A DNA stretch of 64,000 nucleotides, from NCBI GenBank assembly GCA_045562755.1, contig JBJKVF010000006.1:620001-684000 (forward strand). The letters run 5' to 3'. Source of the stretch: GCA-002708145 sp045562755. Its GTDB lineage: Bacteria > Chloroflexota > Dehalococcoidia > Lucifugimonadales > Lucifugimonadaceae. The translations under genes and the position numbers were made by a program. The notes under the pieces were generated by a model. It searched no databases, was not told the origin of the DNA, and saw nothing but the letters and a program-made list of their open reading frames with translations. Shown piece after piece: positions 58,691-64,000 of this stretch (its first letter is position 1; every line of letters starts with the position of its first letter).

Positions 58691-59584
58691 TTGAGAATAC
58701 CTATAGACGAAATATTTCCTAATCCAGATATTGGAACTAAAGAAAAAAAAGATTATTCAAAAGCACACAATAAGTTCAAAAAAAATCCTGTTGTTCTTGC
58801 AACGGATAAAGGATATGTTTTACTAGCTGGTACCAGCAAGATAACTTATGCTAAAAAAATGGGAGAAAATGATATTGAATGCACAGTAAAAGAAAATATA
58901 AATGAACAAGAAAAATTTGAGTTGTTGCTATCAGAGAATTATCATTCTTCTCTAATGTCTCCTATGGATTTAGGTGAATCTTTTATTAAATATCGCGAAA
59001 AATATAATGTAACTCAACAAGAATTAGCCAGGAGAACAGGAATCACACCTGGAACTATTCATCATTATGAAAGTCTAATTCGAACCTTAAATCCTAAACT
59101 TGGAGAGGCTTTATCTGAAGGATTATTAACATTTAAAGAGGCAAGATCAATTGCAGACTTAGATGACCATGATAGGCAAATAGAGATAGCTAAGCCTTTT
59201 CTTGAAGGAAAACTATCTAGCGTTTATGTAGAAAAAATTGTCGGTCGTGCAAAGGTAGCTATAAGCTTGAGCATAGACGAAATAATAGATGAGGTTGTTA
59301 ATGGTAAAAAATCTCAAATGATAAATAAAAATGAATCTTCAAGTAGATTTGACAGAAAAGTTATTAGCCCAAGCACAGAATTAATTGAAAATTCAATTTT
59401 AAAAATAGCAGGAGAATTAGAAGCTTTACAAATAAAAAATATTCCAGAATACAGAAGGTTAAAACTAATTAGCAGCCTAAGAATATTAGAAACTAGGCTT
59501 AAGTATTCTTTAAATAATCTAAATGGAGGTTTTACATCTAAATATAATACGCCAAAATCTTACACAAGTAGAGTAAGTGTATAA
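58691..59584 (+). CDS. ParB/RepB/Spo0J-like DNA-binding protein (orphan)
   Basis: This 297-residue protein begins with a ParB-type N-terminal domain: IPIDEIFPNPD, NPVVLATDKGYVLLAGTSK in the place of the nucleotide-binding GxRR box, then SENYHSSLMSPMDLGESF. A helix-turn-helix follows (VTQQELARRTGITPGTIHHY) and a helical region with LLTFKEARSIADL. The Arg-rich CTP-binding motif of true ParB is weak. No parA is adjacent, so it may be a Noc-like or transcriptional protein and not part of a partition locus. The start is TTG 58691 with AAAGG upstream. Confidence 0.82.
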   Translation: MRIPIDEIFPNPDIGTKEKKDYSKAHNKFKKNPVVLATDKGYVLLAGTSKITYAKKMGENDIECTVKENINEQEKFELLLSENYHSSLMSPMDLGESFIKYREKYNVTQQELARRTGITPGTIHHYESLIRTLNPKLGEALSEGLLTFKEARSIADLDDHDRQIEIAKPFLEGKLSSVYVEKIVGRAKVAISLSIDEIIDEVVNGKKSQMINKNESSSRFDRKVISPSTELIENSILKIAGELEALQIKNIPEYRRLKLISSLRILETRLKYSLNNLNGGFTSKYNTPKSYTSRVSV

Positions 59585-59595
59585 AATTTGATTTT

Positions 59596-59624
59596 TTGAG
59601 ACTGATTTAAATTCTATAAATAAT
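59596..59624 (+). promoter_or_regulatory. Candidate promoter downstream of the ParB-like gene
   Basis: TTGAGA (59596-59601), exactly 17 bases, then AATAAT (59619-59624): each hexamer matches consensus at five of six positions. It starts only 12 bases after the ParB-like stop and no plus-strand gene follows, so it would drive a short non-coding transcript. Confidence 0.45.
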
Positions 59625-59630
59625 GCGGAC

Positions 59631-59744
59631 ACATTATTAATAGAACTCTTAGATATAAGGACTAATATATTTAGGAGTGATTGTCTCTTCCGACTATGGT
59701 CATAAAATCGCCCCTCCTTATTACGCCTCTGGAGGGGCGCTTTT
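59631..59744 (+). ncRNA. Possible small RNA of about 114 bases
   Basis: The stretch between the promoter at 59596-59624 and the strong hairpin ending at 59739 has no reading frame of note and would give a transcript of about 114 bases with a terminator-like end. I recognise no known RNA family in it. The 3' end is antisense to the last codons of the MFS gene. It could equally be a long 3' untranslated tail of the ParB-like transcript. Confidence 0.3.
59709..59744. terminator. Bidirectional terminator overlapping the MFS gene end
   Basis: A perfect 9-base-pair GC-rich stem (CGCCCCTCC, 59709-59717, with GGAGGGGCG, 59731-59739) closes a 13-base loop. It is followed by CTTTT on the plus strand and preceded by AAAAT, so it serves both directions. 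The MFS stop codon lies in the loop. Confidence 0.8.
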
Positions 59745-60944
59745 CATTGGCAATATAAGTGACAAAATTGCCCCAATAAGAGCAATAATACCTGAAAATA
59801 TCACTACGCCATGAAATCCATTAGATTGATTAATAATACCTGCAAATATTGGAGTTATTGACCCAATTATAGATCCTCCAGTAAACATTAATGCAGTACC
59901 AGAACCCTCAGAGCCTTTATCTACCATATCCATAGCTGCGGCATTTATTATGGGCATGACTGAAAAAAAGAATAAACCCAAACACGCTACAAGAAAAGTC
60001 ATCATAATTCCATTATCAAAAAATAAAAATAAAAATATTAAAATTGTCATCACAATCATCGCAAATGATATAACGGGCCTTCTCCCTAACCTATCAGAAA
60101 AATTACCCATAATGGGAGTAGAGATTATCCCAGCCATAGTAATCAATGCTACATGTACACCAACAAGTGTGTTTGAATACTCTAAAACTTCGCGCATATA
60201 GATAACTAAAAATACCTGAAAAGAAGTATGCACAGCACCCCTCATTGCCCCCAATAGAGCCATACCTAAAACACTGTAGTTATTTAATAAACTTTTTGCA
60301 GACTGGAAATAATCACTAAGTGATATATTCCCATCTGATTCACTGCCAGCAGACTTAAACTTTAATATCACCATTAAGGCTGTAAATATCATTGGTATTG
60401 ACAAACATATTGCAATTATTCTCCAAGAAAATCCAGAGAAAAACACATAACTTCCAACTGTTCCTGCCAAAAGGAAGCCTATAATAATTGGAGAAGTAGT
60501 ATTACCAATCTGGGCTCCTGTTAGATGTGCAGACATCGCAAACCCTCTTCTTTCTGGATATCTTGCTGCTAAAGTTCCAAAAGCTGGTGCATGCCATAAT
60601 GATGTACCAAAACCAATAATTGCAACTCCAATTAATAATGTCCAATACAGAGGAGAAATACCAATTATAAAATAACCTGATCCAACCATAATCATAGACA
60701 TAAAAAGAATCCAGGCAATTTTCTTCCTAAACATATCAGTTAGTATTCCTGCTGGTATATTTGCAATTCCTGATGAAATTGACTGTACTGTTGATATACC
60801 ACCCACACCAACATCAGATAAACCCAATGTAGATTTTATACTAGGTATCATTACAAGAAGTGCACCTTGACCAAAATGCTTCACGCCATGACCTGCAGAC
60901 AAACCATATAATAATGACATTGATTGCTTTTTCTTTTTTATCAA
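59721..60944 (-). CDS. Major facilitator superfamily transporter
   Basis: This 407-residue protein has twelve predicted membrane helices in two halves. The first cytoplasmic loop signature is GILTDMFRKK, between helices 2 and 3, and its second-half equivalent is GNFSDRLGRRPV. The end of the gene contains a terminator stem. The substrate is unknown. It lies 4 bases after a class III aminotransferase and is probably co-transcribed with it, so an amino acid or amine may be its cargo (inference). Confidence 0.92.
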   Translation of the reverse strand: MIKKKKQSMSLLYGLSAGHGVKHFGQGALLVMIPSIKSTLGLSDVGVGGISTVQSISSGIANIPAGILTDMFRKKIAWILFMSMIMVGSGYFIIGISPLYWTLLIGVAIIGFGTSLWHAPAFGTLAARYPERRGFAMSAHLTGAQIGNTTSPIIIGFLLAGTVGSYVFFSGFSWRIIAICLSIPMIFTALMVILKFKSAGSESDGNISLSDYFQSAKSLLNNYSVLGMALLGAMRGAVHTSFQVFLVIYMREVLEYSNTLVGVHVALITMAGIISTPIMGNFSDRLGRRPVISFAMIVMTILIFLFLFFDNGIMMTFLVACLGLFFFSVMPIINAAAMDMVDKGSEGSGTALMFTGGSIIGSITPIFAGIINQSNGFHGVVIFSGIIALIGAILSLILPMKSAPPEA

Positions 60945-60948
60945 ATTA

Positions 60949-62325
60949 TTAACTCAATTTTTTATTCACAATTGCTACTGATTCATCAATAATACTACAT
61001 AATTCTTCTGTTTGATCTGCATTTATAGTTAGAGGAGGTGCAATAGGTAAAATAAATGCTGGCACTCTAATCCAAACACCCCTTTTCCTCAATTCATCAG
61101 TAAGTAATTTATTTAATCCTACTGAACTATCGAAATGCTTTTTTGTATCTCTATTCTCAACAAACTCTATTCCTTGAATTAATCCAACCCCCCTAACATC
61201 ACCAATTATTTTATATTTCTCTTGCATTTCATGTAGTTTTTCACTAATTTGAAGACCTCTAAGTTTAGCGTTTTGTACGAGATGATTTTTTTCTATAATT
61301 TCTAAATTAGCTAAAGCTGCAGCTGCTCCAGCAGGATGAGCAGAATATGTATACATATGGCTCCAAACTTTTTCAGGTCCTCCTGCAAAAGCGCTTGCAA
61401 CTTTTTTTGTAGATACAGTACCTCCAAGTGGAAAATAACCAGACGTTACTCCTTTTGCAAAACTCATTATATCGGGATCTGTTTTCACCAAATTTGCACC
61501 AAACCATTCTCCTAATCTTCCAAATCCAGTTATTACCTCATCAAAAATTAATAAAACTCCATACTTATCACATATTTGCCTGACTAAAGGCCAATAAGAT
61601 TCATGAGGAAGAATTCCTCCTAATGGTTGTGATACGGGCTCTCCTATAACTGCTGAAACCGATTCTGGTCCTTCAAAAATTATTGCATCCTCAATAGCTT
61701 TTGCTGAATTTATAGCGTTCTCTTCTAATGTCAAAGAGCCAAATTCATCATGATAAAAATGTGGATGAGGGACAGTGATAACGTTTGATGGTTTTGGCTG
61801 ATAATCTGTTCTCGGAAAGCCTGGGTGTCCGCCAAGCCACATAGTTCCATATGTTGAGCCATGGTATGATCCTTTCCTAGAAATAATTTTATAACGACCT
61901 TTTTCACCATTTCTAACGTGGTATGCTTGTGCTAATTTTAACGATGATTCATTAGCTTCTGATCCACCTTGACAAAAAAAAGACCTCGTTAGATCTCCGG
62001 GTGTTAATTCTGATATTTTCTTAGCTAATTCAACACTTTTCGGAGTTATCCCGGAGTACACATTCATACTGACTGAGTTTAATTGTTCATATATCGCCTT
62101 AGAGATTGAGTGTTGAGCATGCCCAACATTTCTGAAATACATGCCTGAAATACCATCAATATACTTATTTCCTTCAACATCACTAATATAAATTCCTTCT
62201 GATGATTCCATAATTAATGGTCCGCCTTCTTCAGCCATCAGGGTTTGATTGGTCATGCCTACATACATATGCTCAATAGCCAATTTTTGATAATAATTCA
62301 TGTCTTTTTGGGCTTTATTAGTCAA
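60949..62325 (-). CDS. Class III pyridoxal-phosphate aminotransferase
   Basis: This 458-residue enzyme belongs to the omega-aminotransferase group. FFCQGGSEANESSLKLA is the phosphate-binding segment, LLIFDEVITGFGRLGEWF contains the cofactor Asp, and MSFAKGVTSGYFPLGG has the Schiff-base Lys. The closest characterised types are beta-alanine/taurine:pyruvate aminotransferases and related amine transaminases. The exact amino donor cannot be named. It is upstream of the MFS gene in the same run, supporting uptake and deamination of an amine. Confidence 0.93.
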   Translation of the reverse strand: MTNKAQKDMNYYQKLAIEHMYVGMTNQTLMAEEGGPLIMESSEGIYISDVEGNKYIDGISGMYFRNVGHAQHSISKAIYEQLNSVSMNVYSGITPKSVELAKKISELTPGDLTRSFFCQGGSEANESSLKLAQAYHVRNGEKGRYKIISRKGSYHGSTYGTMWLGGHPGFPRTDYQPKPSNVITVPHPHFYHDEFGSLTLEENAINSAKAIEDAIIFEGPESVSAVIGEPVSQPLGGILPHESYWPLVRQICDKYGVLLIFDEVITGFGRLGEWFGANLVKTDPDIMSFAKGVTSGYFPLGGTVSTKKVASAFAGGPEKVWSHMYTYSAHPAGAAAALANLEIIEKNHLVQNAKLRGLQISEKLHEMQEKYKIIGDVRGVGLIQGIEFVENRDTKKHFDSSVGLNKLLTDELRKRGVWIRVPAFILPIAPPLTINADQTEELCSIIDESVAIVNKKLS

Positions 62326-62373
62326 TAATTTTTCCTATAAAATCTTTAATTAACTAGTATTCTACAACTTATT

Positions 62374-62622
62374 ATGAAAATAGTTGATAATAAAAAGCCA
62401 AAAACATCTTCTTTATCATTAGGAGTTATTTTTGGTATATTGATTTCTTCTGGTTATAGTATTATGTCGTTAATAATTTGCTCAGGGCTATTAATTTGCC
62501 CTCAAGCTTATGAGCCGTTTATATTTATATTTATACTAATATTTATAATCGTAACTAGTTTTTTTACAACATTTTTTATGATTTTATTTAAGTTGTACAA
62601 ATTTTTTGATATTTCTAATTAG
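62374..62622 (+). CDS. Small membrane protein of unknown function
   Basis: This 82-residue protein has two hydrophobic stretches: about 14-40 (LGVIFGILISSGYSIMSLII) and about 48-73 (FIFIFILIFIIVTSFFTTFF). They form a helical hairpin with a short loop containing Cys and Pro. Charged residues are only at the ends. I recognise no family. No clear ribosome-binding site precedes the ATG. It sits between divergent aminotransferase and lpd genes, 52 bases from lpd. It may be real, but an unconserved open frame is possible. Confidence 0.5.
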   Translation: MKIVDNKKPKTSSLSLGVIFGILISSGYSIMSLIICSGLLICPQAYEPFIFIFILIFIIVTSFFTTFFMILFKLYKFFDISN

Positions 62623-62674
62623 AACTTAAATGTATAATGATTTATACCTATAAAAAAAATATAAGGAAATATAT

Positions 62675-64000
62675 ATGAGTAATTCTTCTTTTGATTTAAT
62701 TGTTATTGGTGCAGGCCCAGGCGGTTATCATGCAGCGATAAGAGCTTCTCAACTTGGACTTAAAGTTGCAGTAGTAGAAAAAGATGACGGATCTGGTAAT
62801 GGTGGTATAGGTGGAGTTTGCTTAAATTGGGGTTGCATACCTTCTAAATCGTTGCTAAAAAATGCAGAAATAGTAAATCATTTAAAGCATGCCGAAGACT
62901 GGGGTATAACTATAGATAAATGGACTGCAGATATGGGCAAAGCTATTGATAGAAGCCGAAAGGTATCTAAGACTCTTACAGGCGGAATTGAATTTTTGTT
63001 CAAAAAAAATAAAATAGAGCTTATAAAAGGTAAAGCAAAATTATTGTCCTCCTCAGAAATTTTAGTTGATGAATCAACAAAATATATATCTCAAAATATA
63101 ATAATCGCAACTGGCGCACGACCAAGAAGCTTACCAACACCGGGACTTGAAATAGATGGTAAAAATGTTATCACTTCAAGAAATGCTTTAGAACTTAAGA
63201 ATAAACCGGAATCTATTGCTATAATTGGAGCCTCTGCAATCGGGTGTGAATTTGCATATTATTTTAATGCATACGGTGTGAAAGTTAGATTATTTGAAAT
63301 GGAAAACCATATTGTTCCAAAAGAAGATGAAGAAATTTCAATCGAGCTAGAGAAACAGTTTGGAAAGCAAGGTATAGAATTTGCTACATCAGCACAGATT
63401 TCTAAAGTTTTGCATGGTAAAGAGTTATCTATAGAGTACTCAATTGATGGAAAAAAAGAAGTATTTAATTGCGAAAAAATCTTACTCGGAGTGGGTGTAC
63501 AACCCAATTCAGACGATATAGGTCTCGAGAACCTTGGTATTAAAACATATGGGCCAGGCTTTATTGAGGTTGACGGACACATGAAAACTAATGTCAATGG
63601 AATTTATGCAGTAGGAGATATTAATGGAAAATTACCATTAGCTCATGTAGCATTTGACCAAGGAGTTTTAGCTGCAGAAACTATTGCTGGAGAAAATGTT
63701 GATCCTATTGATGATTATTCAAACATGCCTAAATGTACATACTGCCAGCCTCAAATAGCATCAATTGGACTTAACGAAAAAGAAGCTCTAACCAAGGGCT
63801 TAAATATTAAGATTGGTAAAGTTCCTTTCCAAGTTGCAGGAAAATCTGTAGCAATTGGTGAACCAGATGGATTCACGAAAATTATTACAGACGAAGATTC
63901 AGGAGAAATAATCGGAGCACACATAATTGGTCCAGAAGCAACTGAATTAATCGCTGAAATAGGTATGCTGAAAATGTTAGAAGGTACCAATTTAGAACTT
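62675..64000 (+). CDS. lpdA: Dihydrolipoyl dehydrogenase (partial, 3' end outside window)
   Basis: This is the E3 component of 2-oxoacid dehydrogenase and glycine cleavage complexes, oxidising dihydrolipoamide with NAD. The frame runs from ATG 62675 (AAGGAAA ten bases upstream) to the right edge: 442 residues, with roughly 20-30 missing. The FAD loop is VIGAGPGGYHAAI, the redox disulfide is CLNWGC in GGVCLNWGCIPSK, the NAD loop is IIGASAIGCEF and the second FAD loop is IYAVGDING. The C-terminal His-Glu active-site dyad lies beyond the edge. A TATAAT at 62633-62638 may be its -10. Confidence 0.95.
   Translation, partial: MSNSSFDLIVIGAGPGGYHAAIRASQLGLKVAVVEKDDGSGNGGIGGVCLNWGCIPSKSLLKNAEIVNHLKHAEDWGITIDKWTADMGKAIDRSRKVSKTLTGGIEFLFKKNKIELIKGKAKLLSSSEILVDESTKYISQNIIIATGARPRSLPTPGLEIDGKNVITSRNALELKNKPESIAIIGASAIGCEFAYYFNAYGVKVRLFEMENHIVPKEDEEISIELEKQFGKQGIEFATSAQISKVLHGKELSIEYSIDGKKEVFNCEKILLGVGVQPNSDDIGLENLGIKTYGPGFIEVDGHMKTNVNGIYAVGDINGKLPLAHVAFDQGVLAAETIAGENVDPIDDYSNMPKCTYCQPQIASIGLNEKEALTKGLNIKIGKVPFQVAGKSVAIGEPDGFTKIITDEDSGEIIGAHIIGPEATELIAEIGMLKMLEGTNLEL

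Noticed and set aside
58691..59584. Chromosome partition locus or origin near a parB gene
   Set aside because: No parA, parS-like 16-base palindrome, dnaA or gidA is adjacent, and the CTP-binding box is weak.
1..64000. CRISPR array, insertion sequence, prophage or integrated element
   Set aside because: No regularly spaced repeats, transposase, integrase or phage structural genes were found; base composition is even across the window.

Overview
The window is about 70% A+T and gene-dense. It reads as a piece of chromosome from a streamlined marine bacterium, most likely a low-GC Chloroflexota of the SAR202/Dehalococcoidia type. The pointers are a 47-residue DUF5679 zinc ribbon, a 1411-residue YYY/DUF2298 membrane protein (a family of Chloroflexota and archaea), a xanthine-dehydrogenase-like molybdoenzyme operon, and several enolase-superfamily and short-chain dehydrogenase genes of the kind expanded in SAR202. 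The taxonomic call is inference. I see no phage, insertion sequence, CRISPR array or rRNA.

Layout. 1-4584 (minus): moeA (cut by the window edge), pheT, pheS. 4585-4999: an AT-rich non-coding stretch with inverted repeats. 5000-8100: DUF5679 zinc ribbon, aldo/keto reductase, and a convergent S9 peptidase. 8225-15884 (plus): trpS and trpEGDCF, then a lipoprotein esterase and a Gfo/Idh/MocA oxidoreductase, mostly with overlapping stops and starts; trpB and trpA are absent here. 15876-17431: pentapeptide-repeat protein and type II glutamine synthetase. 17483-28026 (minus): a six-gene run of YYY protein, HAD hydrolase, galactonate-dehydratase-like enolase, two lambda-crystallin-type dehydrogenases and an M1 aminopeptidase. 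28090-30244: M16 peptidase, XRE regulator, HIT protein. 30393-39066 (plus): a molybdenum hydroxylase operon (FAD, 2Fe-2S and two tandem Mo subunits plus a ubiquitin-like protein), running into pterin genes (folE, a FolM/PTR1-like reductase, folB) and a sugar nucleotidyltransferase. 39063-43329 (minus): M23-like lipoprotein, hflC, hflK and a membrane-anchored HExxH protein. 43372-46689: rsmG, a flippase-like membrane protein, a SulP transporter. 46901-47406: tRNA-Ala(GGC), a 42-residue zinc ribbon, an ABM-like protein. 47480-53712 (plus): a seven-gene sugar/sugar-acid cluster. 53845-57765: a secreted repeat protein with an apparent frameshift, a DapA-family lyase/aldolase, groES-groEL. 57816-59744: DUF5343 protein, an orphan ParB-like protein and a possible small RNA. 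59721-64000: MFS transporter, class III aminotransferase, a small membrane protein and lpd (cut by the right edge).

Together the genes suggest an aerobic heterotroph that takes up and oxidises sugars, sugar acids and related organic matter. Dehydratases, dehydrogenases, a kinase, aldolase-like enzymes and a molybdenum hydroxylase would feed central metabolism, and several envelope proteases are present. The clearest anomaly is the secreted repeat protein, whose fourth repeat is completed only after a one-base frame change at an A6 run. Other points of interest are the twin molybdenum subunits with a Gly-Gly-Ile-His-ended ubiquitin-like partner, a probable CTG start, an undescribed-looking HEWLH membrane protein beside hflKC, and a promoter-to-terminator stretch that may encode a small RNA.
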